In this document: positions 1 through 9,100 of the stretch, piece by piece
Layout of the letters: each line of letters opens with the position of its first letter
Numbering within the stretch: position 1 is the stretch's first letter
The notes under the pieces: generated by a model
Told to the model about the DNA's origin: nothing
The model's input: only the letters and a program-made list of their open reading frames with translations
Databases searched by the model: none
Translations under genes and position numbers: made by a program
From: Mycobacteriaceae bacterium
GTDB lineage: Bacteria > Actinomycetota > Actinomycetes > Mycobacteriales > Mycobacteriaceae
Assembly (NCBI GenBank): GCA_019242135.1
Contig: JAFAWC010000011.1
Coordinates: forward strand, 1-14,602
Reading direction: 5' to 3'
Length of the DNA: 14,602 bases

Positions 1-1887
1 TCGCGGGAGCCGTTCCGCGCCACCCCGCCACCCGAACAACCCGACGAGCCGGCGCCCCCTGCGGAGGTCGTCCCGCCGGAAGAGCAGGAATCCGGGCCCG
101 CCGCCGCGGCACCGGCCGAGGAGAGCACCGGCGGCCGCTTCGTCGGCGGCACCTGGCAAGGCGGCCATCGCAGCACCGAAACGAAACGCCGCGGCGTGAG
201 CATCGGCGTGATCGTCGCGCTGGTCGCGGTCGTGGTGGTGGTCGGCGCAATCGTCCTGTGGCGACTCATCGGGGCCACGCTGTCACACCGCTCCGGCGCC
301 GCGGCCGCCACGTGTTCGGGTAGCGACGTGCCGGTGGCCGTGCTCGCCGACCCGTCGATCTCCGGCACGATCACTGAATTTGCCGACCGTTACAACAAGT
401 CGGCAGGTCCGATCGGGGACCGGTGCGTCAAGGTCGGCGTCCAGGCGGCCGAGACCGGTGATGTGATCAACGCGTTCGCCGGCACCTGGCCCGCAGCTCT
501 CGGGCAGCGGCCGGCGCTGTGGATCCCGGCAAGCACGGTCTCGACGTCGCGGCTGCAGGCCGCGGCCGGCCCGAAAATCGTCACTGACAGCCGGTCGCTG
601 GCCACGACGCCTGTGGTGGTGGCTATCAAGCCGCAGCTCAAAACCGCGTTGGCGGACCAGAACTGGGGAACGCTTCCCGCGCTTCAGACCAATCCCACGT
701 CGCTTGAGGCTAAGAACATGGCGGGCTGGGGATCGCTGCGGCTGGCGCTGCCCTCCAGCGGCGCCGCCGACGCCAGCTATCTGGCGGCCCAGGCGGTGGC
801 GGCGGCGTCGGTGCCCCCCAATACCCCGGCGACCGACGGCGTCGGCGCCGTCAACACGCTGATCGCGGGCCAGCCGAAGCTGCCCAATCCCAGCCTGTCG
901 GCGGCCATGGATGCGCTGCTGGCCGGCGGCGACCCCGCCGCATCGCCGGTGCACGCGGTTGTCATCACCGAACAGCAGCTCTACCAACGGGCTTCGAAGA
1001 TGTCCGACGCGAAGAACGCCGTCGCCTCCTGGCTGCCGCCGGGACCCGCCGCGATCGCCGACTACCCGATGGCATCTCTGTCCGGCGACTGGCTGTCCGA
1101 GGAGCAGGTCACCGCAGCCAGCGAGTTCAAGAAATTTGTGCAAAAGCCCGAACAGCAGGCGGAATTGGCGAAGGAGGGGTTCCGCACTCAAGGCGCGGCG
1201 CCGCCCACTAGCGACGTGACGAGTTTCTCGCCCTTGTCCACCACCTTGTCGATGGGCGACCAGGCAGCCCAGGTGACCCTCGCCGACGCGGTCACCGCAC
1301 CGGCCACCGGGCAGGCCGTCACCATCATGCTCGACCAGTCGATGCCCAACCAGGACGGCACCAAGACCCGGCTGGCGAACGTCATTGCCGCGCTTAAGAC
1401 AAAGCTTGCCGTGTTGCCGCCGAACGCGGTGGTCGGTCTGTGGACGTTCGACGGTGTCGAAGGCCGCAGCGAAGTGGCGAGCGGGCCGATATCCGATCAG
1501 CTCACCGGCCAGCCGCGCTCGGCGGTGCTGACGGCGGCGCTGGACAAGCAGTACTCCTCGAACGGCGGGGCCGTGTCGTTCACCACGCTGCGGATGATCT
1601 ACGACGGCGCGCTGGCCGGTTTCCGTCCCGGCATGAAGAACTCCGTGCTGGTGATCACCTCCGGCCCGCACACCGACAAGAGCATGGACGGTGCCGCCCT
1701 GCGCGACTACGTCCACAAGACGTTCGACCCCGCGCGCCCGGTGGCGATCAACGTGATCGACTTCGGTTCCGATCCGGACCGGTCCGCGTGGGAATCCGCC
1801 GCGCAGGCCTCGGGCGGCAGCTACCAGAACTTGGCGACCTCCGATTCTCCGGACTTGACCACGGCGGTCGGAACGTTCCTGGGCTGA
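1..1887 (+). CDS. Membrane-anchored solute-binding/VWA-like domain protein (5' end outside window)
   Basis: The frame is open from base 1 to the TGA at 1885-1887, so the GTG at 196 is probably internal and the gene starts upstream of the window. Counting codons from base 1, residues 1-65 are rich in Pro, Glu and Ala and look cytoplasmic and disordered, ending in a basic KRRG stop. Residues 68-87 are one strongly hydrophobic membrane segment. From about residue 105 to 400 the protein resembles an extracellular solute-binding fold (VPVAVLADPS, then TTPVVVAIKP). From about 441 to 620 it resembles a von Willebrand A domain, with the first strand VTIMLDQSMP and a later strand SVLVITSGP. The metal-site motif is degenerate: DxSxP where DxSxS is usual (Asp445), and VITSG where ITDG is usual. 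I infer an extracytoplasmic binding or adhesion role; the ligand is unknown. The next gene lies 79 bases downstream on the same strand. Confidence 0.75.
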   Translation, partial: SREPFRATPPPEQPDEPAPPAEVVPPEEQESGPAAAAPAEESTGGRFVGGTWQGGHRSTETKRRGVSIGVIVALVAVVVVVGAIVLWRLIGATLSHRSGAAAATCSGSDVPVAVLADPSISGTITEFADRYNKSAGPIGDRCVKVGVQAAETGDVINAFAGTWPAALGQRPALWIPASTVSTSRLQAAAGPKIVTDSRSLATTPVVVAIKPQLKTALADQNWGTLPALQTNPTSLEAKNMAGWGSLRLALPSSGAADASYLAAQAVAAASVPPNTPATDGVGAVNTLIAGQPKLPNPSLSAAMDALLAGGDPAASPVHAVVITEQQLYQRASKMSDAKNAVASWLPPGPAAIADYPMASLSGDWLSEEQVTAASEFKKFVQKPEQQAELAKEGFRTQGAAPPTSDVTSFSPLSTTLSMGDQAAQVTLADAVTAPATGQAVTIMLDQSMPNQDGTKTRLANVIAALKTKLAVLPPNAVVGLWTFDGVEGRSEVASGPISDQLTGQPRSAVLTAALDKQYSSNGGAVSFTTLRMIYDGALAGFRPGMKNSVLVITSGPHTDKSMDGAALRDYVHKTFDPARPVAINVIDFGSDPDRSAWESAAQASGGSYQNLATSDSPDLTTAVGTFLG

Positions 1888-1954
1888 CGAACCAAAACAT
1901 CTGGCCCACAGAAGATCTACAGGCGCAGTTCATGCTGCCGTAAGGTCTGCGCAA

Positions 1955-1967
1955 TAGCATCGAATCG
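1955..1967 (+). promoter_or_regulatory. Candidate -10 element of a leaderless deacetylase gene
   Basis: TAGCAT at 1955-1960 fits the mycobacterial TANNNT -10 pattern. It is followed by exactly six bases and then the GTG at 1967, so a transcript starting at the usual distance would begin on the start codon itself. There is no purine-rich ribosome binding site in the 20 bases before this GTG, which fits a leaderless mRNA. No convincing -35 element is visible. A second TANNNT (TAAGGT, 1941-1946) lies just upstream and is an alternative. Confidence 0.4.
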
Positions 1968-2698
1968 TGTCGAGTGGGGTCGATCGACGCGCGCTGATGA
2001 AGGCCATCGCGGTCGGGGTGCTGGCGGCGGCCAGCCGCCCGCCGACAGCATTCGCGTACCCAGCGGGCCGAGCCGGCCGGGTGCCCCCACCGTCCGGGGT
2101 GCTCACCCGCCTGCCCGGCGACGGGAACTTGTTGGCGCTCACCGTCGATGACGGCGCGAGCGTCGAGGTGGTCTCGGCTTTCGCCACGTTCTGTCGCGAC
2201 AGCGGTACCCGGCTCACGTTCTTTGTCAACGGCGCGAACTCGTCCTGGTCGGTCAACGCGCCGCAGCTGCGGCCGATGGTCGAGTCGGGGCAGATCCAGA
2301 TGGGCAACCACACCTGGTCGCACCCCTACATCACGAAGATCACTACGGCCGCGCTCACCGATCAGATCCAGCGCAACAAAACCTTCCTGCAGAACACGTA
2401 CGGGGTCGATGGCACTCCGTTCTTCCGCCCGCCGTACGGGGTGCACAACGACGCGACTGACAAGATCGTGGCCGACCTCGGCTACCCCACCATCACCATG
2501 TGGAGCACGACCATCGGGGATTCGAACGTGGAGAACGAACAGCAGCTGCTCGGCGCGGCCCAGCAGGCGTTCCTGGGACAGCAGATCGTGCTCGCGCACG
2601 CCAACCGGCCGACGATCACGCACACCTATCCGCAGTTGCTCGATATCATCGCGAGCCGCAACCTGCAGACCGTGACCCTCAACGACGTCTTCGGTTGA
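1967..2698 (+). CDS. Tat-exported polysaccharide deacetylase (NodB/CE4 family)
   Basis: This 243-residue protein belongs to the NodB-homology family of metal-dependent de-N-acetylases that act on peptidoglycan or other amino-sugar polymers outside the membrane. The family motifs are all visible: Asp61-Asp62 (TVDDG), the metal-binding His pair 115/119 (NHTWSHP), RPPYG at 154-158, a Trp-containing strand near 179 and the catalytic-type His211 (VLAHAN). The N-terminus is a twin-arginine signal: DRRALMK at 6-12, a short hydrophobic stretch and a likely cleavage site after AFA (28-30). The GTG at 1967 is chosen because it places this signal at the N-terminus, although there is no ribosome binding site. 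The gene follows the solute-binding/VWA-like gene by 79 bases and converges on gcvP with 30 bases between their stops. The substrate cannot be told from the sequence. Confidence 0.9.
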   Translation: MSSGVDRRALMKAIAVGVLAAASRPPTAFAYPAGRAGRVPPPSGVLTRLPGDGNLLALTVDDGASVEVVSAFATFCRDSGTRLTFFVNGANSSWSVNAPQLRPMVESGQIQMGNHTWSHPYITKITTAALTDQIQRNKTFLQNTYGVDGTPFFRPPYGVHNDATDKIVADLGYPTITMWSTTIGDSNVENEQQLLGAAQQAFLGQQIVLAHANRPTITHTYPQLLDIIASRNLQTVTLNDVFG

Positions 2699-2728
2699 TC
2701 GCCGGCATCGTCACTCCCACGCACCTAC

Positions 2729-5566
<2,838 letters not shown>

Positions 5567-5574
5567 GGCGAAGG

Positions 5575-5611
5575 CTCCTGACGGCAGAGGACGGTCGGCC
5601 CTCTCCCTCTG
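5575..5611 (-). promoter_or_regulatory. Riboswitch expression platform and gcvP ribosome binding site
   Basis: In the RNA sense the 3' strand of the second aptamer's P1 helix is CAGAGG (5611-5606). It can pair with CCUCUG at 5699-5694 to close the aptamer, or with an identical CCUCUG at 5590-5585, just before the ribosome binding site AGGAG (5579-5575). The two pairings exclude each other, which is what an expression platform needs. No run of U follows the alternative hairpin, so control of translation or Rho-dependent termination seems more likely than classical intrinsic termination. Whether glycine turns the gene on or off cannot be settled from sequence alone. Confidence 0.5.
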
Positions 5612-5800
5612 TCTTCACCCTGCGCCGGGCGCCTGAGAGATTCGGCTCGCGCCTTTCCCCATCGGCGGGTGACGACCGGCCGTCACCACTTTCCAGAGGC
5701 ATCATGTCCCTGCGCGGTCCGGGTGCCTGAGAGGTTGGCGGAGAGGTGTTGCTCCTTCGGCGTCCGTGACTGGCAATCACGGAACTCTCCCGCTGCCGGG
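5600..5800 (-). promoter_or_regulatory. Tandem glycine riboswitch (two aptamers) upstream of gcvP
   Basis: Reading the minus strand, aptamer 1 (about 5797 to 5703) contains GCGGGAGAG, GCCGAAGGAGCAA and CCUCUCAGGCACCCGGAC, the conserved blocks of glycine riboswitches. Aptamer 2 (about 5699 to 5605) contains CCUCUGGAAAG, GCCGAUGGGGAAAGGCGC, CUCUCAGGCGCC and GACAGAGG, and its P1 helix closes by CCUCUG/CAGAGG. The two lie back to back with only a few bases between, the normal tandem arrangement. The element sits in the leader of the glycine decarboxylase gene, the expected target, so it senses the substrate of the downstream enzyme. Confidence 0.95.
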
Positions 5801-5814
5801 GTGATGCGGTGCCG

Positions 5815-5820
5815 AGTTTA
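5815..5820 (-). promoter_or_regulatory. Candidate -10 element for the riboswitch-gcvP transcript
   Basis: The minus strand reads TAAACT here, matching TANNNT, within CCGAG-TAAA-CTCGG, a short dyad. A start about seven bases downstream (near 5808) would place the first aptamer almost at the 5' end of the RNA. There is no clear -35 hexamer. The element lies in the short gap after the stop of the MerR gene (5856), so gcvP probably has its own transcript rather than depending on read-through. Confidence 0.45.
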
Positions 5821-5855
5821 CTCGGTCCCCGCGACGTCCCTGCGACCCTGCGAGA

Positions 5856-6479
5856 TCAGCCGATCTTGCGGTCGCGGTGCTTGCGCCGGGTGGCCAGCTC
5901 GTCTTCTGGTGAGGCGATCGATTCGCCGCCGTCAGCGCGCTCTCCGGGGAAGTCCGCGATTGCGCCGGTGAGTTCGCGCATCGCGCCGCTGACCGCGATT
6001 CCGAACACGCCCTGACCGCCCTGCAACAGGTCCACGACCTCTTCTGCCGAGGTGCATTCGTACACCGTGGTGCCGTCGGAGAACAAAGTTATGTTGGCCA
6101 GGTCTTGCACGCCGCGCTGGCGCAGGTGCTCCACCGCGACCCGGATGTTCTGCAGCGAGATACCCGTGTCGAGCAGCCGCTTGACGATTTTGAGGACCAG
6201 GATGTCTTTAAACGAGTACAGCCGCTGGCTGCCTGAGCCTGCCGCGCCGCGTATCGACGGCACCACCAGTGAGGTCCTGGCCCAGTAGTCCAGCTGGCGG
6301 TACGTGATCCCCGCAATCTGACACGCGCTGGGACCCCGGTAGCCGACGAGCTCGTCGGGTATCGAGTCGTCCGGGAAAAGACCGGGCTGCACCGGCTCAC
6401 TCGGCGCCGCGTCGCGACGCGTGGCGGTAGGGTCGCTCGCGGTTAGGTCCAGTTGTTCTTGATGTGGATGGTCATCCAC
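5856..6479 (-). CDS. resR: MerR-family transcriptional regulator, ResR/McdR (Rv1830) type
   Basis: This 207-residue protein has a disordered acidic N-terminus (1-40) and a MerR-type winged helix region at about 47-120 (SACQIAGITYRQLDYWART, then RLYSFKDILVLKIVKRLLDTG). A C-terminal part follows (TTVYECTSAEEVVDLLQGG) and the tail is basic (RRKHRDRKIG). It matches the M. tuberculosis Rv1830 sequence as I remember it almost residue for residue in the core. That protein is described under the names ResR and McdR as a regulator linked to cell division and growth and to antibiotic resilience. There are no metal-binding cysteines like those of classical MerR. The GTG at 6479 is preceded by GGGAGGTAG at good spacing. 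A palindrome lies at its likely promoter, suggesting autoregulation. It is separated from gcvP by the riboswitch leader. Confidence 0.9.
   Translation of the reverse strand: MDDHPHQEQLDLTASDPTATRRDAAPSEPVQPGLFPDDSIPDELVGYRGPSACQIAGITYRQLDYWARTSLVVPSIRGAAGSGSQRLYSFKDILVLKIVKRLLDTGISLQNIRVAVEHLRQRGVQDLANITLFSDGTTVYECTSAEEVVDLLQGGQGVFGIAVSGAMRELTGAIADFPGERADGGESIASPEDELATRRKHRDRKIG
6464..6479 (-). repeat. Inverted repeat covering the start codon of the MerR gene
   Basis: GTGGATG (6464-6470) and CATCCAC (6473-6479) form perfect 7-base arms around two bases. On the minus strand the first three bases of the dyad are the GTG start codon of the resR-like gene. As RNA it could fold as a 6-bp stem with a 4-base loop and bury the start codon; as DNA it could be a regulator half-site pair. 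It could also be chance codon use. Confidence 0.35.
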
Positions 6480-6535
6480 CGTGCTACCTCCCGCCTGTGG
6501 CGTTGGCTACCGACTGACCATCGTTCGCGTTAACG

Positions 6536-6555
6536 GCTCGAGTTGCTCGAGCATA
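6536..6555 (-). promoter_or_regulatory. Candidate promoter and operator of the MerR gene
   Basis: On the minus strand TATGCT (6555-6550) fits the TANNNT -10 pattern. Running directly on from it, and sharing three bases with it, is the 17-bp palindrome GCTCGAGCAACTCGAGC (6552-6536), with 7-base arms and a 3-base centre. It covers the expected transcription start. A repressor bound here would block initiation. The position, about 70 bases upstream of the GTG at 6479, suits control of the MerR gene. No clear -35 is visible. Confidence 0.45.
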
Positions 6556-6689
6556 CGCGCCGGGCGGGCCTCTGCGCCTGTCGTTACGACCAAAATTATG
6601 GCCGCTGCGGGGACCGGTCGACGTGACCCGCTCCCGCGTGTCGGAGCGACTCCGGCAAGTTGAGACGCATCCGTGATATGTATTGCCCG

Positions 6690-7184
6690 TCAGGTTGCCT
6701 TGAAATCATCTGGCGAGACGGAATCCAAGAACTCCTTGAACTTCTCTACTTCCTCCTCGCGAACCGCGCCCGCCGTCTCGTCGTCATTCTCGTCGGGGAT
6801 GAGCAGGCCCGCCTCGGCCAGCACCGCTTCTTCGACGTAGATCGGCACGCCGACCCTGAGCGCGATGGCAACGGAGTCCGAGGGCCGTGCCGACACCTTG
6901 ATGTTGCGGTCGAAGATCAGGTCGGCGTAGAACGTGCCTTCCTGCAGATCGACGATCCGCACCTCCTTGAGTGAATGCCCAAGCGCGGCAATGACATCTC
7001 GGATCAGGTCGTGCGTCAGCGGGCGCGCCGGCTCCACGCCCTGCTGCTCGAGCGCAATCGCCGCGGCCTCGGATTGGCCGATCCAAATGGGCAGGTACCG
7101 ATCGCCGTTAGCCTCCCGCAGCAGCAAGACCGGCTGGTTCTGCGGCTGCTCGACGCGTATGCCGACGACCCGGACCTCACCCAT
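6690..7184 (-). CDS. Bifunctional nuclease (BFN/DUF151) family protein, Rv1829-like
   Basis: This 164-residue protein is almost entirely one BFN/DUF151 domain: the start MGEVRVVGIRVE, then PVLLLREANGDRYLPIWIG (about 18-36), QSEAAAIALE, and the later block ADLIFDR..VSARPSDSVAIALR (about 87-110). Some family members are reported to have DNase and RNase activity, and the fold resembles a protein solved in Thermotoga. The activity in mycobacteria is not something I can vouch for. The C-terminus is acidic (EEEVEKFKEFLDSV). The ATG at 7184 has GGAGGG nine bases upstream. The 82 bases to the preceding MerR gene contain a possible -10 (TAGACT, 7262-7257), so it may have its own promoter. There is no signal peptide, so it should be cytoplasmic. 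Confidence 0.88.
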   Translation of the reverse strand: MGEVRVVGIRVEQPQNQPVLLLREANGDRYLPIWIGQSEAAAIALEQQGVEPARPLTHDLIRDVIAALGHSLKEVRIVDLQEGTFYADLIFDRNIKVSARPSDSVAIALRVGVPIYVEEAVLAEAGLLIPDENDDETAGAVREEEVEKFKEFLDSVSPDDFKAT

Positions 7185-7266
7185 ATGTGTCTGCCCTCCG
7201 CGCGTATCTGCGGCCCCGTCCGTACTCGGACCTCGTACGACGAAGCCGTCGGCGTCAGTCTAATCC

Positions 7267-8004
7267 TCAGCGGTCGAGAACGTCGCGCACAGCCGACTTG
7301 ACCAAGGCCGTGTGCAGCGTGATGGCCAACGCCGCAACCTCGCGCGCCAGGTCATCTGCGCGATCGCGGGCACCTGTCTTGCCGCCCTTGCCCACCGGCC
7401 CGGCGATCTGGGCGATCAGGTCGGACTGCCGGTCAGCCGCCGACCGGAACGCTCTGAGGTGGCGGGGCTCGACACCGAAGTCGGCCAACGCTTTGGCACA
7501 TTGCAGGATCACCACGTCGTGCTCGTCGAAGAGCCCGGCCCGGCCTGCGATCACGACCCCGGCCTTGGTCAGCGCCGTCAACAACGCCTCGTCCACGCCG
7601 GCGCGCTCGAGCAGATCCTCGCGGCTCAGCCTGACCTTCGTGGGTGCGACGGTGGAGGCGGTGGAATCGTCGCTCTCCGCAGCGACGGGCACCAATCGCG
7701 GTGCGGCGAAGGCGAACCCGGCCGTCTCGGGAAGTTCTCCGTCCGGCTGGACGTCCAGATGGGCCTTGATCACCTTCAACGGCAGGTAGTGGTCGCGTTG
7801 CGCGGTCAGTACGTAGCGCAGCCGGGCACAGTCATACGCGGTGAACCGCCGGTATCCCGAGGCGCTTCGCTGCGGGGTGACCAGCCCTTCTGCCTCAAGA
7901 AACCGGATCTTGGAGATCGACACGTCGGGGAACTCGGGGCGCAGCAGTTCGAGCACCGCTCCGATGGACATGCCGGCCAGCGCGGGTGTATCGGGGGCGC
8001 TCAC
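7267..8004 (-). CDS. MerR-family transcriptional regulator, Rv1828-like
   Basis: The N-terminus holds a MerR winged helix (about residues 12-82: [52 protein letters not shown]). A linker rich in Ala, Val and Ser follows (about 100-130), and then a second helical domain ([12 protein letters not shown].. to the C-terminus) that repeats the look of a winged helix and probably mediates dimerisation or effector contact. There is no cysteine metal site. The frame stays open upstream to 8040, but that would overlap garA. The GTG at 8004 ([13 protein letters not shown]) has AGGGGA just upstream and gives 245 residues, close to the M. tuberculosis protein. Only seven bases separate it from the garA stop, so the two are almost certainly co-transcribed and translationally coupled. 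Its regulon is not evident here. Confidence 0.9.
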   Translation of the reverse strand: MSAPDTPALAGMSIGAVLELLRPEFPDVSISKIRFLEAEGLVTPQRSASGYRRFTAYDCARLRYVLTAQRDHYLPLKVIKAHLDVQPDGELPETAGFAFAAPRLVPVAAESDDSTASTVAPTKVRLSREDLLERAGVDEALLTALTKAGVVIAGRAGLFDEHDVVILQCAKALADFGVEPRHLRAFRSAADRQSDLIAQIAGPVGKGGKTGARDRADDLAREVAALAITLHTALVKSAVRDVLDR

Positions 8005-8011
8005 CGATCCC

Positions 8012-8482
8012 CTACCCGGTACCGGTCTCGCCGTCGTCACCCCTGGGGCCGGTCAAAAACACCAGGCGGAACTTGCCGATCTGCACCTCGTCGCCGTTGG
8101 CCAACACGGCTGAATCCACCGGCTCCCGGTTGACGTAGGTGCCGTTGAGGCTGCCGACGTCGACCACCTGGAATTCGGCGTTCTCCAGCCGGAACTCGGC
8201 GTGCCTGCGGCTGACCGTGACGTCGTCGAGGAAAATGTCACTGTCGGGATGCCGGCCTGCCGAGGTCACCGCCTGGTCGAGCAGGAACCGCGACCCGGCG
8301 TTCGGTCCGCGTTTGACGACGAGCAGCGCCGACCCCTGGGGCAGGCCCTCGACGCCCGAGACCGCGCTCTCGGTGCTGGTTTGGGCCGGTGCGTCGAGTT
8401 CGTTGAGGAAGTCCGCGCGAAAAACGGAGGTCGTTTCCACGGTGAGATCGTCAGACGCCTGATCGTTGTCCTTGTCGGTCAC
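8012..8482 (-). CDS. garA: FHA-domain metabolic regulator GarA
   Basis: GarA is a small cytoplasmic switch that, unphosphorylated, binds and controls enzymes at the 2-oxoglutarate/glutamate node (2-oxoglutarate decarboxylase, glutamate dehydrogenase, glutamate synthase). Phosphorylation of an N-terminal threonine by PknB or PknG makes it fold back on its own FHA domain. Both parts are intact in these 156 residues: the phospho-motif VETTSVFR with Thr17/Thr18, and the FHA domain at about 53-140 with Arg77 (AGRH), Ser91 (TVSRRH) and Asn113 (SLNGTYV). These correspond to Arg81, Ser95 and Asn117 of M. tuberculosis. The GTG at 8482 follows an excellent AGGAGGAG. The 179-base region upstream appears to hold a terminator hairpin and promoter elements, so garA probably heads its own transcript. 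Confidence 0.97.
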   Translation of the reverse strand: MTDKDNDQASDDLTVETTSVFRADFLNELDAPAQTSTESAVSGVEGLPQGSALLVVKRGPNAGSRFLLDQAVTSAGRHPDSDIFLDDVTVSRRHAEFRLENAEFQVVDVGSLNGTYVNREPVDSAVLANGDEVQIGKFRLVFLTGPRGDDGETGTG

Positions 8483-8564
8483 CCGCTACTCCTCCTGGCT
8501 GCTCTGCGGCGTTGGCCGCGGTCTTCCTGCGTTGTACCAAGCCGACCTGCGCCCTGTTCCTAAA

Positions 8565-8607
8565 ACCGTACCCCGCGGCCTTTCGTATGGGGATTGCCCA
8601 TTTCGTA
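8565..8607 (-). promoter_or_regulatory. Candidate garA promoter with phased direct repeats
   Basis: On the minus strand TACGGT (8570-8565) fits a -10 element, about 80 bases before the garA start. Just upstream the plus strand has TTTCGTA twice (8581-8587 and 8601-8607), 20 bp apart from start to start, which is two turns of the helix. Between and over them lies the dyad ATGGG-gattg-CCCAT (8587-8601). The arrangement would suit an activator or regulator dimer; no -35 hexamer is clear. Confidence 0.35.
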
Positions 8608-8610
8608 CCA

Positions 8611-8632
8611 GCCTGCGCGGGGGGGCGCAGGC
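8611..8632 (-). terminator. Strong hairpin between gcvH and garA, possible terminator
   Basis: GCCTGCGC (8611-8618) and GCGCAGGC (8625-8632) form a perfect 8-bp stem; the 6-base loop is all C in minus-strand RNA. It begins about 30 bases after the gcvH stop. It lacks a U tract, which is common in mycobacterial terminators but weakens the call. Confidence 0.45.
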
Positions 8633-8661
8633 AAATCCGTCGGTGAACCCTAGCAACCTCC

Positions 8662-9057
8662 TTACTCGGTGATCGAGTTGCGGTAACCGTCGGCGTCAAG
8701 AAGCGCGGCGATCCCGGCCTCGATGGCGGCGGCGTCGGCGGTCAGCTCGACGAGCCAACCGGCTCCGTAGGGTTCGGAATTGACCAATTGCGGGTTACCT
8801 TCTAAATCGCCATTGACCGCAACAATTTTCGCCGATACCGGTGCGTACAGATCAGACACCGACTTGGTTGACTCCACCTCGCCGAAGGCCTCGCCTGCGG
8901 TCACGTCAGTGCCCACCTCCGGCAGCTGAAGAAACACCACGTCGCCCAGTGACGACTGGGCAAAGTCGGTGATGCCGACCTGCACGGTGTCTGGGCTGGT
9001 GCGGCGCACCCACTCATGCTGGGCGGTGTAGCGCAGGTCGGACGGGATTTCGCTCAC
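8662..9057 (-). CDS. gcvH: Glycine cleavage system H protein
   Basis: GcvH carries the lipoyl arm that moves the aminomethyl group between the P, T and L proteins of the glycine cleavage system. The 131-residue product has the normal length and fold: the N-terminal [27 protein letters not shown], and the lipoylation site Lys65 in [14 protein letters not shown]. The frame stays open further upstream, but the GTG at 9057 is preceded by AGGAG and gives the standard N-terminus ([10 protein letters not shown]). Its place 43 bases behind the second DUF881 gene suggests transcription with the upstream genes. The hairpin downstream may end that transcript before garA. Confidence 0.97.
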   Translation of the reverse strand: MSEIPSDLRYTAQHEWVRRTSPDTVQVGITDFAQSSLGDVVFLQLPEVGTDVTAGEAFGEVESTKSVSDLYAPVSAKIVAVNGDLEGNPQLVNSEPYGAGWLVELTADAAAIEAGIAALLDADGYRNSITE

Positions 9058-9100
9058 GGCACTCCTCGGCTGACGGGTCGGTCGTGCGACTGTCGCGCGC

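Noticed and set aside
283..1716. A 477-codon open frame on the minus strand opposite the VWA-like gene
   Set aside because: Arg/Gly/His-rich translation with no recognisable domain; it is the usual GC-rich shadow of the plus-strand gene, whose product has a membrane helix and domain-like strands.
1748..2623. A 291-codon minus-strand open frame opposite the deacetylase
   Set aside because: The plus strand carries all CE4 motifs and a Tat signal; the opposite frame is an Arg-rich shadow.
2699..2728. Possible bidirectional terminator between the converging deacetylase and gcvP genes
   Set aside because: The 30-base gap has no convincing inverted repeat or T run.
6642..6654. Small hairpin CGGAG-CGA-CTCCG downstream of the BFN-family gene, considered as a terminator
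   Set aside because: Only five base pairs with a three-base loop and no U tract; too weak to call.
7218..7231. Small hairpin GTCCG-TACT-CGGAC between the BFN-family gene and the upstream MerR gene
   Set aside because: A 5-bp stem is expected by chance in GC-rich DNA and no regulatory role is evident.
8005..8040. Longer start for the Rv1828-like MerR protein at 8040
   Set aside because: It would overlap the end of garA; the GTG at 8004 has a good ribosome binding site and gives the expected N-terminus.
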